A stretch of 5,556 bases of DNA from Caldisericota bacterium (GTDB lineage Bacteria; Caldisericota; Caldisericia; Caldisericales; Caldisericaceae). The first letter of the stretch is position 1; the number at the start of each line of letters is the position of its first letter. Made by a program: the position numbers and the translations under genes. Below, piece by piece: positions 1-5,524 of the stretch. The notes under the pieces are model-generated. The model was given only the letters and a program-made list of their open reading frames with translations, ran no database searches and was not told where the DNA came from. The stretch is from the NCBI GenBank assembly GCA_030642335.1, contig DAOWNX010000066.1:1-5556 (forward strand), written 5' to 3'.

Positions 1-2
1 TC

Positions 3-194
3 CTTACAATAGATAACAATACGGCAGTAGTAGATGGTATTAAAATGCAGATAGACCCAGAGAACAATAAAGTAACCCCAATCATCCTTAATGGAAGAAC
101 TTATCTTCCGTTAAGATTCATAGCAGAACACCTTGATGGAGTTGTTGACTGGGATAACGATACTCGAACCGTAACAATGTATTACTGGCCGTAA
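3..194 (+). CDS. C-terminal fragment of stalk-domain (copper amine oxidase N-like) protein
   Basis: The window opens inside a gene read in the frame starting at base 3 and ending at TAA 192-194, giving 63 residues of C-terminus; the start lies upstream. The visible part contains ILNGRTYLPLRFIAEHL followed by GVVDWDNDTRTVTM. This is the hallmark of the copper amine oxidase N-terminal-like 'stalk' domain: NGR-x-Y-(L/V)PLRF(I/V)AE, then a W-D-x-x-T-R-T-V-T beta strand. The domain is typically found, often repeated, at an end of secreted or surface proteins of Firmicutes and related thermophiles, where it probably binds the cell wall or acts as a structural module; it has no amine oxidase activity itself. 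The role of the whole protein cannot be judged because its main part is missing. No hairpin-plus-T terminator follows the stop, and the next promoter begins 14 nt later. Confidence 0.85.
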   Translation, partial: LTIDNNTAVVDGIKMQIDPENNKVTPIILNGRTYLPLRFIAEHLDGVVDWDNDTRTVTMYYWP

Positions 195-208
195 AAAGAT
201 ACAAATTC

Positions 209-236
209 TTGACATTTTAGTACTGAATTATAAAAT
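209..236 (+). promoter_or_regulatory. Sigma70-type promoter of the nitroreductase gene
   Basis: A perfect -35 hexamer TTGACA (209-214) is followed after 16 nt by TAAAAT (231-236). An overlapping TATAAA at 229-234 would give only a 14-nt spacer and is less likely. Transcription should start near 243, leaving a leader of about 65 nt before the nitroreductase start. The -10 box lies between the two arms of the inverted repeat 215-252, so the promoter looks repressible. Confidence 0.75.
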
Positions 237-252
237 GATATAAGTACTAAAA
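215..252. promoter_or_regulatory. Candidate operator: perfect 10-bp inverted repeat around the -10 box
   Basis: TTTTAGTACT (215-224) and AGTACTAAAA (243-252) are perfect reverse complements separated by 18 bp. Each arm contains AGTACT, itself a 6-bp palindrome, so the site can also be read as two tandem operators with centres 24 bp apart. One arm lies in the -35/-10 spacer and the other at the predicted transcription start, a placement expected for a repressor. In Bacillus, several nitroreductase or azoreductase genes are controlled by redox-sensing HxlR/DUF24-family repressors at inverted repeats. A regulator of that kind is one possibility, but no regulator gene is present here and the match is not family-specific. 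Confidence 0.6.
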
Positions 253-307
253 GTAAATATACAGATAAAACCATGTATCAAATAGGATTAAAAGGAGGAG
301 ATGAAAA

Positions 308-817
308 ATGAATGAAAATGAGAAAGCGTTAAACGGCAAAGAATTGCTTATGAAAAGAAGAAGTATAAGGGAATTCAAAGACAAAGAAATTCCCAAAGAT
401 ACTCTTAATGAAGTATTTGAACTGTCCAGATACGCTCCGACTGCCAGTAATTCACAAGCATTTTATTTTATAGTAGTAACGGATAAAAAAACATTGGAAG
501 AGCTTGCCAATGTAAGAGGGGGGAGTGCCCCTATCGCCCGTGCGCCTATGGCCGTTGCAATTTGCGTAGACCCTGACGAAACAAGCAGACCCATGGAAGA
601 TGGATGTATTGCATCTTATCACTTCATGTTAGCAGCACGTTTCTACGATTTAGGCACCTGCTGGACTGCAGATATGAACAGAAAAAATATCAAACAAATA
701 CTTAATATGCCTCAAAATCACCTTGTTACAACAGTAACTCCCCTGGGTTATCCTGTAAAAGAACCTGCTGCACCAGAAAGAAAGCCAAAAGAAGAGTTTG
801 TTAAATATTTAGGTTAA
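308..817 (+). CDS. Nitroreductase family protein (FMN-dependent)
   Basis: A 169-residue protein of the NADH oxidase / nitroreductase fold, expected to be a cytoplasmic FMN-binding homodimer that uses NAD(P)H to reduce nitro compounds, quinones or similar electrophiles; the physiological substrate is unknown. Visible family motifs are RRSIR (17-21), which contacts the FMN phosphate; APTASNSQAF (43-52), corresponding to the usual AP-(S/T)-x-x-N-x-Q flavin-binding segment; a helix DGCIASYHFMLAARFYDLGTCW (98-119) matching the common 'D-x-(A/G)-x-A-x-x-N-(M/L)-x-L-A-A-x-x-x-G-L-G-(S/T)-C-W' pattern; and LGYP (146-149) near the C-terminus. It is a short member of the family. The ATG at 308 is chosen because AAAGGAGGAG (291-300) lies 7-9 nt upstream; the ATG at 301 opens only four codons. 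The gene is a monocistronic unit with its own promoter, candidate operator and terminator, which suggests a specific inducing signal, perhaps redox or electrophile stress (inferred). Confidence 0.93.
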   Translation: MNENEKALNGKELLMKRRSIREFKDKEIPKDTLNEVFELSRYAPTASNSQAFYFIVVTDKKTLEELANVRGGSAPIARAPMAVAICVDPDETSRPMEDGCIASYHFMLAARFYDLGTCWTADMNRKNIKQILNMPQNHLVTTVTPLGYPVKEPAAPERKPKEEFVKYLG

Positions 818-835
818 TTTTTACCATAAAACTTT

Positions 836-881
836 AGAGATGGAAAACAAATTAATTTGTTTTCCATCTCTTTTTCTTTTT
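836..881 (+). terminator. Intrinsic terminator after the nitroreductase gene
   Basis: Bases 836-871 form a perfect 36-nt palindrome with halves AGAGATGGAAAACAAATT and its exact reverse complement, giving a stem of about 16 bp with a TTAA loop. TTTTCTTTTT follows at 872-881. It lies 19 nt after the nitroreductase stop, so it ends that transcript. The complementary strand lacks a T run beyond the stem, so it should work in the + direction only. Confidence 0.9.
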
Positions 882-894
882 ATAGTGTATTGTT

Positions 895-922
895 TTGGAA
901 AACGAAATATTATGCATATAAT
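895..922 (+). promoter_or_regulatory. Promoter of the ykuD-like operon, predicted leaderless
   Basis: A perfect -10 hexamer TATAAT (917-922) is preceded at 16 nt by TTGGAA (895-900), which matches TTGACA at four of six positions. Only 6 nt separate the -10 box from the ATG at 929, so the predicted start of transcription coincides with the start codon. No Shine-Dalgarno sequence is seen in front of that ATG, which agrees with a leaderless mRNA. The position directly after the preceding terminator supports an independent transcription unit. Confidence 0.6.
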
Positions 923-928
923 TTAACT

Positions 929-1483
929 ATGAAAAACAATCGGAAAATAAAGAAAATTATTGCATTTATTATATTGTTTATCATTTTTGCAAGCGTCGCG
1001 CCTGTAAGCAAAAGTATAACCAGAACTATCGTGGTAAATAAAGCGTATCGCCTTTTATATGTCAAAGAAGGTAATGAAATTCAGCAAGTTATTCCCGTTT
1101 GCATCGGAAAGAGCGGAGAAAGTGAAACACCGACAGGCACATTTAGCATTATTAACATCATCCATAATCCAAACTGGTATTTCGAGGGAAAAACATACAA
1201 ACCCTACATAGAAGATGAGGAAAATGGTCTTGGCATTTGCTGGATGGGAATTTCTCTTTCAGGATACGGCCTTCACGGCACAAACGAACCACTTTCCCCG
1301 GGAAGGAATTTATCCCACGGCTGCGTAAGAATGAACAACAGCGATATAGAAAAACTTTCTAAAATTTCCTTTGTGGGAGAAAGTGTAGAAATCAAGAAAG
1401 GCGAAAATGACATAATAGCAAAACACCTCGAGGGAATACATATTCTTTATAATATAGAAAATATTTTAGGAGAGTCAAAATGA
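929..1483 (+). CDS. L,D-transpeptidase (YkuD domain), exported or membrane-anchored
   Basis: A 184-residue protein. L,D-transpeptidases of this family form 3-3 crosslinks in peptidoglycan or attach proteins to it, working outside the cytoplasmic membrane. The N-terminus MKNNRKIKK is followed by a hydrophobic stretch (about 10-26), a signal peptide or membrane anchor. The catalytic domain spans about 31-156: TRTIVVNKAYRLLYV is the typical opening strand pair, TPTG (67-70) is the conserved turn, and HGTNEP (116-121) with SHGCVRM (129-135) is the active-site signature, containing His116, His130, nucleophile Cys132 and Arg134. No LysM or peptidoglycan-binding domain is present, so it is a minimal form. 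The frame is open back to a TTG at 857, but that codon lies inside the preceding terminator and would put 24 odd residues ahead of a classic signal-peptide n-region, so I chose ATG 929. The stop overlaps the next start (ATGA), indicating translational coupling. Confidence 0.92.
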   Translation: MKNNRKIKKIIAFIILFIIFASVAPVSKSITRTIVVNKAYRLLYVKEGNEIQQVIPVCIGKSGESETPTGTFSIINIIHNPNWYFEGKTYKPYIEDEENGLGICWMGISLSGYGLHGTNEPLSPGRNLSHGCVRMNNSDIEKLSKISFVGESVEIKKGENDIIAKHLEGIHILYNIENILGESK

Positions 1484-1968
1484 ATAAAAGCAAATTTTTA
1501 GGCATTGCATTTTTACTCATTGCAATAGCATTTGCTGCATGGCTTTTTACAACTACCGGCGCAAGAAGCCCCGGAGCAACTATGATGGGCTTTATTATAC
1601 TTGTGATACTTCCTGCAATCATCGGGGCTTATATTTTTATACAGGGCAGGAGAGAAGAAAAAGAAACAAAAAAAGTGACTGTTGAACAAAAAATACTAAA
1701 TGCAGTTGAAACAAGAGGCACCGTAATGATAAATAATCTCATAGTAGAGACAGGACTAACAAGGGATATATTTAGAAATTATCTTGAAGATCTTGTAGGA
1801 AAAGGATTGTTCACAGGATATGTAAACTGGAAAGAAGGAAAACTTGTTTCAAAGGATATGTCAAAGATGGATATGCATAAATGCCCGAACTGTGGCGGCG
1901 AACTTGAACTTGCAGGAAAAGGTGTGATAAGATGCCCATTCTGTGGCACAGAAATCTTCCTAAAATAG
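1480..1968 (+). CDS. Two-TM membrane protein with winged-helix-like region and C-terminal zinc ribbon
   Basis: A 162-residue protein of unassigned function. Two hydrophobic segments (about 6-26 and 35-56) form a membrane hairpin. A charged linker RREEKETKK (57-65) follows, then a helical region at about 67-127 (VEQKILNAVETRGTVMINNL, then TGLTRDIFRNYLEDLVGKGLF) whose pattern resembles a winged helix or PCI-like domain: a helix, a second helix, a recognition-like helix, then a short beta wing GYVNWKEGKLVS. The end (135-155) is a zinc ribbon, CPNCGG plus CPFCG, with Cys135, Cys138, Cys152 and Cys155 as ligands. The bulk probably faces the cytoplasm. Similar small proteins with transmembrane, winged-helix and zinc-ribbon parts occur in clostridial and thermophile genomes, generally annotated as hypothetical or PCI-domain proteins. 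SD AGGAGAG (1468-1474) sits 5 nt before the ATG, which overlaps the transpeptidase stop by 4 nt. The role, possibly sensing or nucleic-acid or protein binding at the membrane, is not established. Confidence 0.8.
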   Translation: MNKSKFLGIAFLLIAIAFAAWLFTTTGARSPGATMMGFIILVILPAIIGAYIFIQGRREEKETKKVTVEQKILNAVETRGTVMINNLIVETGLTRDIFRNYLEDLVGKGLFTGYVNWKEGKLVSKDMSKMDMHKCPNCGGELELAGKGVIRCPFCGTEIFLK

Positions 1969-1977
1969 AGGCAGATG

Positions 1978-2481
1978 ATGATTGTTGAGTACAATGGAAA
2001 AAAACCAAAAATAGACAAAACTGCTTTCATCGCAGAAACCGCAGTAATTATTGGAGATGTAACAATTCAGAAGAATGCAAGTATATGGTACGGCGTTGTT
2101 TTGCGCGGAGACACCGCGCCAATCCATATTGGCAAGGAGACAAACATACAGGACAATACGGTAATTCACGTAGATAACGATACACCCTGCATTATAAAGG
2201 ATTACGTAACCGTCGGGCATAGCACAATCATACATGCTGCAGTAATAGAAAAAAATTGCCTCGTCGGAATGGGAGGAATTATACTTTCAGGCGCTCATAT
2301 TGAAGAAGAATCAATTATTGGAGCAAATGCGCTGGTTGCAGAAAACAAGAGGATACAAAAAGGAAGCCTTGCTGTTGGCATTCCTGCAAAGATTGTGCGC
2401 CTACTCACAAAAGAAGAGAGAAAATCAATCCATAAACATGCAGTTGATTACGCAAAACTTGCTGAAACATATAAAAAATAA
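1978..2481 (+). CDS. Gamma carbonic anhydrase-like hexapeptide-repeat protein
   Basis: A 167-residue left-handed beta-helix protein of the gamma-CA / PaaY / YrdA family, expected to be a cytoplasmic homotrimer with metal ions between subunits. Hexapeptide-like repeats run from about residue 16 to 137 (FIAETAVIIGDVTI, then SIWYGVVLRGD, NIQDNTVIHV, YVTVGHSTIIHAAVI, CLVGMGGIILSGAHI and SIIGANALVAENKRI). The three expected zinc-ligand histidines are present: His64 (in VIHV), His81 and His86 (GHSTIIH). The structural residues Arg43, Asp45 and Gln58 of the RGD...Q pattern are also conserved. It ends with the usual VGIPAKIVR turn and a C-terminal helix. It lacks the acidic loop of the archaeal enzyme Cam, as do most bacterial members, so carbonic anhydrase activity is possible but unproven; some relatives have other roles. 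ATG codons occur at 1975 and 1978; AGAGG at 1967-1971 is better spaced for 1978 (6 nt), so I use that. It is the last gene of the operon, 9 nt after the preceding stop. Confidence 0.9.
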   Translation: MIVEYNGKKPKIDKTAFIAETAVIIGDVTIQKNASIWYGVVLRGDTAPIHIGKETNIQDNTVIHVDNDTPCIIKDYVTVGHSTIIHAAVIEKNCLVGMGGIILSGAHIEEESIIGANALVAENKRIQKGSLAVGIPAKIVRLLTKEERKSIHKHAVDYAKLAETYKK

Positions 2482-2608
2482 TTATAATATAACAATTTCT
2501 CACTTACAATATATCTATAGCAAATAATTAAATTACCTTAAAAACCTCGCGTCAACTTGCCTAATCCTAATTTATTTCAAAATATGTTTTTATTAAAAAT
2601 AATTTTCC
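2482..2608. other. AT-rich spacer, no gene seen
   Basis: This part of the 440-bp gap between the beta-helix gene and the inositol synthase is very AT-rich. I see no convincing hairpin plus T run to end the upstream operon, no tRNA-like fold and no open frame with an SD. How transcription of the upstream operon ends is therefore unclear; it may be Rho-dependent or run on into the next unit. Confidence 0.5.
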
Positions 2609-2637
2609 TTGACCGCCAGATAAAAATGATATATAAT
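2609..2637 (+). promoter_or_regulatory. Strong sigma70-type promoter of the DIP operon
   Basis: TTGACC (2609-2614) and a perfect TATAAT (2632-2637) are separated by the ideal 17 nt. Transcription would start at about 2644, roughly 278 nt before the synthase ATG, making a long leader. A weaker second candidate, TTGAAA (2713-2718), 16 nt, AATAAT (2735-2740), lies inside that leader. It overlaps a hairpin and may be chance in AT-rich DNA. Confidence 0.75.
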
Positions 2638-2643
2638 GTGATG

Positions 2644-2921
2644 TAAAGCTTGACTAAGTTTCGACACATATGAAACTACTGCCCAATCAGATAAAAAGAT
2701 TACAAAAATATGTTGAAAAAAAGTAGTATCTCTGAATAATAGAGATGCTATGGTTTGGTAAATGAGTGGCAAAATCTTTGAAGAGTAGGCACGGTGCAAT
2801 TCAATTAAAAGTAGTTGAGTCCTCAAAGAAATATGAAATAAATCTGCAAAGAAAGATTTGATGTCTTAAGAACAACCATCTTTAGATGGAAGGAACTATT
2901 AATCAAGGGGGGGGTGGTGCG
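2644..2921 (+). promoter_or_regulatory. Long structured 5' leader of the inositol phosphate synthase mRNA
   Basis: About 278 nt between the predicted transcription start and the synthase ATG, with no plausible coding frame. Pairings visible by eye are AGTTTC/GAAACT (2657-2662 with 2672-2677); TAGTATCTCT/AGAGATGCTA (2724-2733 with 2741-2750, one G-U pair, 7-nt loop); an outer TCTTTGA/TCAAAGA (2775-2781 with 2823-2829) enclosing TTCAATT/AGTTGAG (2800-2806 with 2813-2819, two G-U pairs); AAATCT/AGATTT (2840-2845 with 2854-2859); and CCATC/GATGG (2876-2880 with 2885-2889). AAAAGTAGT occurs twice (2719-2727, 2807-2815), and either copy could pair with ACTACT at 2675-2680. I compared it by eye with T-box, SAM-I, c-di-GMP-I, THF and tmRNA signatures and found no match. 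It could be a cis-acting regulator, an unrecognised small RNA, or an unstructured AT-rich leader with chance pairings. Confidence 0.5.
2875..2918 (+). promoter_or_regulatory. Possible Shine-Dalgarno-sequestering switch before the synthase
   Basis: The SD region is a run of eight G (2907-2914) continuing into TGGT. CCATC (2876-2880) can form a local hairpin with GATGG (2885-2889), leaving the SD free. Alternatively, ACCATC (2875-2880) can pair with GGTGGT (2913-2918, one G-U pair), extendable by G-U pairs into the G run, which would hide the SD. The two pairings exclude each other. This geometry is typical of translational switches or RNA thermometers, but the stems are short and the claim rests on pairing potential only. 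Confidence 0.4.
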
Positions 2922-4025
2922 ATGAAAACAATAAAAGTAGGCATCGTTGGCATCGGTAACTGTGCAAGCTCTTTAATTCAAGGAATCCATTACTACAGAA
3001 ATAAAAATCAAGAAGATGCAATAGGACTGATGCATTGGAACATTGGGGGATACAAACCATCTGATATAGAGATTGTAGCTGCTATTGACATTGACAAAAG
3101 AAAAGTAGATAAGGATTTAAGCGAAGCAATGTTTGCTAAACCAAATTGCACAAAGACATTCTATAAAGATATTCCTAAAACAGGAGTAAAAGTAGCAATG
3201 GGAAAAGTTTTAGATGGTGTTGCTCCGCATATGAAGAATTATCCGGAAGATCAAACTTTTATTATCTCTGATAAAAAAGAAGCAGAAGAGGAAGATATAG
3301 TACGCCTATTAAAAGAAAGTGGAGCAGAAATCTTGATGAATTATGTCCCAGTGGGCTCAGAAAAAGCAGCAAAATTTTATGCGGAATGTGCGTTAAAAGC
3401 AAACATTGCCCTCATAAACTGTATGCCTGTGTTTATTGCATCTACTCAGGAATTCGCGGAAAAATTCAGACAAAAAAATCTTCCACTTGTGGGCGACGAT
3501 GTAAAATCACAACTTGGAGCAACAATCACGCATAGAATCCTGACGCAGATGTTTCAAGACAGAGGAGTAAAATTAGAAAGAACCTACCAGCTCAATACAG
3601 GGGGAAATACAGATTTTTTGAATATGCTCTCTCAGGAAAGGCTGAAAACAAAGAGAATATCTAAAACAGAGGCAGTACAATCTGTTTTAGATAAGCCCTT
3701 AAATCCAAATAACATTCACATCGGCCCTTCTGATTATGTGCCATGGCAAAAGGATAATAAAATCTGTTTTATAAGGATGGAAGGCAAACTCTTCGGTGGA
3801 GTTCCAATGTATATGGACTTAAGACTTGATGTAGAGGATTCGCCAAATTCCGGAGGTTGCACAATTGACGCAATCCGATGCACAAAATTAGCGTTAGAAA
3901 GAAAGACAGGAGGCATACTTACGTCAATCTCCGCATATACAATGAAACATCCTCCTAAACAGTTCCCTGATGAAAAAGCAAAAGAAATGGTAGAAGAATT
4001 CATCCAGGGAAAACGTGAAAGGTAA
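2922..4025 (+). CDS. Myo-inositol-1-phosphate synthase
   Basis: A 367-residue NAD-dependent cytoplasmic enzyme (EC 5.5.1.4) converting glucose 6-phosphate to inositol 1-phosphate, the committed step to inositol compounds. It has the length of the short bacterial/archaeal class, clearly below that of eukaryotic enzymes. The N-terminal Rossmann motif is VGIVGIGNCASSLIQG (6-21). Other family blocks are NCMPVFIAS (166-174), GDDVKSQLGATITHR (191-205), LNTGGNTDFLNML (224-236), DYVPWQKDNK (271-280) with an active-site-type lysine, and SPNSGG (307-312) near the end of the catalytic domain. The frame is open to an ATG at 2886, but that adds only MEGTINQGGGGA and would translate the G-rich SD; ATG 2922 follows that SD directly and gives the normal MKTIKVGIVG start. 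The next gene starts 3 nt after the stop, and its activity uses this enzyme's product, so the two form one operon. The long leader and SD-region pairing suggest post-transcriptional control (inferred). Confidence 0.95.
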   Translation: MKTIKVGIVGIGNCASSLIQGIHYYRNKNQEDAIGLMHWNIGGYKPSDIEIVAAIDIDKRKVDKDLSEAMFAKPNCTKTFYKDIPKTGVKVAMGKVLDGVAPHMKNYPEDQTFIISDKKEAEEEDIVRLLKESGAEILMNYVPVGSEKAAKFYAECALKANIALINCMPVFIASTQEFAEKFRQKNLPLVGDDVKSQLGATITHRILTQMFQDRGVKLERTYQLNTGGNTDFLNMLSQERLKTKRISKTEAVQSVLDKPLNPNNIHIGPSDYVPWQKDNKICFIRMEGKLFGGVPMYMDLRLDVEDSPNSGGCTIDAIRCTKLALERKTGGILTSISAYTMKHPPKQFPDEKAKEMVEEFIQGKRER

Positions 4026-4028
4026 TAA

Positions 4029-5348
4029 ATGAAAGCATTAATTATTGCAGCAGGAAGGGGCAGCAGGCTCAAAGATTTTACCGATAATGAGCCAAAGCCC
4101 CTTGCTCAACTTTTAGGGCTCTCCTTCATAGAAAGAGTTATTTTAACTGCGAGAGAAGCAGGCATCACTGAATTTGTAATCATTACAGGATACCTCGCAG
4201 GAAAGATAAAAACAAAATTGGGAAATGGAGAAAAATACAGCGTTAAAATAAATTATATAGAAAACAAAGAATGGGAAAAAGGAAATGGCATCTCCGTACT
4301 GCAAGGCAAAGACTTTATAAACAAAAAGTTCGTGTTACTTATGTCAGATCACATATTTGAAGCTGATACGCTGAAGAGATTACTTAAGACAAAATTATCC
4401 AGCGAGGAATGTATTTTAGTTGTTGATAAGGCACCAAAAAAACATATTGATTTAAACGATGCCACAAAAGTAAAAATAGAAAATGATAGAATAGTAGATA
4501 TCGGAAAAAAAATAAAAAATTATAACGGTATCGACTGCGGGATGTTTTTGTGCAACCAATCCCTTTTTGACGCACTCAAGGAAAGTATTAAAAAGGGTGA
4601 CGAAACACTCTCAGGCGGAATCCACATCTTGTCAAAAAAAGGAAAAATGAGATACTTTGATATAAAAGAAAATTTCTGGATTGATATCGATACGAAAGAA
4701 GATTTTAGAGAAGCTGAAAAGATTTTATGCAAAAGATTAACAAAGTTAACAGACGGTCCTGTATCAAGATTTCTAAACAGGCCTATATCCATCAAAATTT
4801 CAAAACTCCTCGTAAAAACGAAACTGACACCAAATTCAATTTCCTTTTTTAGCTTTGCCTTATGCTTGCTTTCCTCTTATTTTTTTTCACTTGGCAGTTA
4901 CCTTTATGTTGTAATCGGGGGACTTCTATCTCAATCTGCTTCAATCATTGACGGCTGTGATGGCGAAGTGGCAAGGCTTAAATTTCAACAGACAGAATAT
5001 GGGGCATGGTTCGATGCGGTGTTAGACAGGTATGCAGATGCCCTGATTATTTTGGGAATGACATATGGACTGTGGAGATTACATAATAACATAACAATAT
5101 GGATTATAGGGTTCATTGCCCTTGCTGGCAGTTTTATGAACAGTTACACGGCTACTAAATATGATTCTATTTTCAAAAAGAGCAGGAAAAAGCCGAAAGT
5201 GCGGCTTGGAAGAGATATAAGATTACTTTTAATTATGATAGGTGCACTATCCAACCAAATTTTTTACACGCTTATTATCCTTGGCATTATAACAAACGCT
5301 GAAACAATAAGAAGATTATACTCCTTAAGAAACAAAATCGCTTCGTAA
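4029..5348 (+). CDS. Bifunctional CTP:inositol-1-phosphate cytidylyltransferase / DIPP synthase
   Basis: A 439-residue fusion. The N-terminal half (about 1-235) is a sugar-phosphate-type nucleotidyltransferase with the signature IIAAGRGSRL (5-14) and EPKPL (21-25), an acidic metal site at SDH (106-108) and a second conserved block at FWIDIDT (216-222). The C-terminal half (about 245-435) is a CDP-alcohol phosphotransferase with the complete signature D-x2-DG-x2-AR-x8-G-x3-D-x3-D: Asp308, Asp311, Gly312, Ala315, Arg316, Gly325, Asp329, Asp333. It has several membrane segments (about 270-302, 335-350, 355-373, 397-422). The same architecture in Archaeoglobus makes CDP-inositol from CTP and inositol 1-phosphate and then condenses it with another inositol 1-phosphate to give phosphorylated di-myo-inositol phosphate. 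The immediately upstream synthase supplies the substrate, which supports this over an inositol-phospholipid role. GAAAGG (4017-4022) is the likely SD. No phosphatase for the final step is visible. The last codons (ATCGCTTCG) run straight into the repeat region, so the extreme C-terminus may be repeat-derived. Confidence 0.92.
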   Translation: MKALIIAAGRGSRLKDFTDNEPKPLAQLLGLSFIERVILTAREAGITEFVIITGYLAGKIKTKLGNGEKYSVKINYIENKEWEKGNGISVLQGKDFINKKFVLLMSDHIFEADTLKRLLKTKLSSEECILVVDKAPKKHIDLNDATKVKIENDRIVDIGKKIKNYNGIDCGMFLCNQSLFDALKESIKKGDETLSGGIHILSKKGKMRYFDIKENFWIDIDTKEDFREAEKILCKRLTKLTDGPVSRFLNRPISIKISKLLVKTKLTPNSISFFSFALCLLSSYFFSLGSYLYVVIGGLLSQSASIIDGCDGEVARLKFQQTEYGAWFDAVLDRYADALIILGMTYGLWRLHNNITIWIIGFIALAGSFMNSYTATKYDSIFKKSRKKPKVRLGRDIRLLLIMIGALSNQIFYTLIILGIITNAETIRRLYSLRNKIAS

Positions 5349-5513
5349 AAAACAGTCGCTACGCTCTTTTCCTTGGCATGCATTACGCCAAGTCGACCGC
5401 AAGGAGCGTGGTAATCCCATGGTGACGGGCCTTTCGTCACTGCGCTCTTTTCCTTGATTCGCAGAATCAAGTGAACGAAACGAAGTGAAGTGACGTGGCA
5501 GTTCCACAGTAAT
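5349..5513. repeat. Dispersed-type repeat region with two copies of a 21-bp motif
   Basis: Immediately after the operon, base composition shifts to higher GC and the DNA becomes repetitive. A 21-bp motif occurs at 5355-5375 and 5436-5456 with 19 of 21 identities (shared core CGCTCTTTTCCTTG), 81 bp apart. Each copy runs into a hairpin: CTTGGC/GCCAAG (5372-5377 with 5387-5392) in the first and CTTGATTC-GCA-GAATCAAG (5453-5471) in the second. CGTCACT (5435-5441) can pair with AGTGACG (5489-5495) or, minus its last base, with GTGACG (5422-5427), and CGCTC (5362-5366) with GAGCG (5404-5408). No T run follows these stems, so they are not canonical terminators. Such sequences are common as dispersed intergenic repeats in low-GC and candidate-phylum genomes. 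Copies elsewhere in this genome are expected but cannot be seen here. Confidence 0.65.
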
Positions 5514-5524
5514 ATAAAAGAGAG

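Noticed and set aside
857..928. In-frame upstream extension of the transpeptidase to a TTG at 857
   Set aside because: It begins inside the perfect terminator palindrome, upstream of the TATAAT promoter, has no SD, and places 24 residues before a textbook signal-peptide n-region.
2762..2788. Short upstream ORF ATG-AGT-GGC... encoding MSGKIFEE in the leader
   Set aside because: No SD, only eight codons, and no regulatory codon pattern such as repeated rare or cognate amino-acid codons.
2593..2826. Minus-strand open frame of 77 codons across the leader region
   Set aside because: No recognisable motif or SD, composition as expected for chance in AT-rich DNA, and it opposes a near-consensus + strand promoter and leader.
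2644..2890. tmRNA-like TTTCGAC segment (2659-2665) in the leader
   Set aside because: No tag-peptide frame, no CCA-type 3' end with T-arm sequence, and the segment is better explained as part of a small AGTTTC/GAAACT hairpin.
2886..2921. Upstream ATG 2886 as start of the inositol phosphate synthase
   Set aside because: It would translate the G8-containing SD into a glycine run, lies in a hairpin, and the family N-terminus fits ATG 2922.
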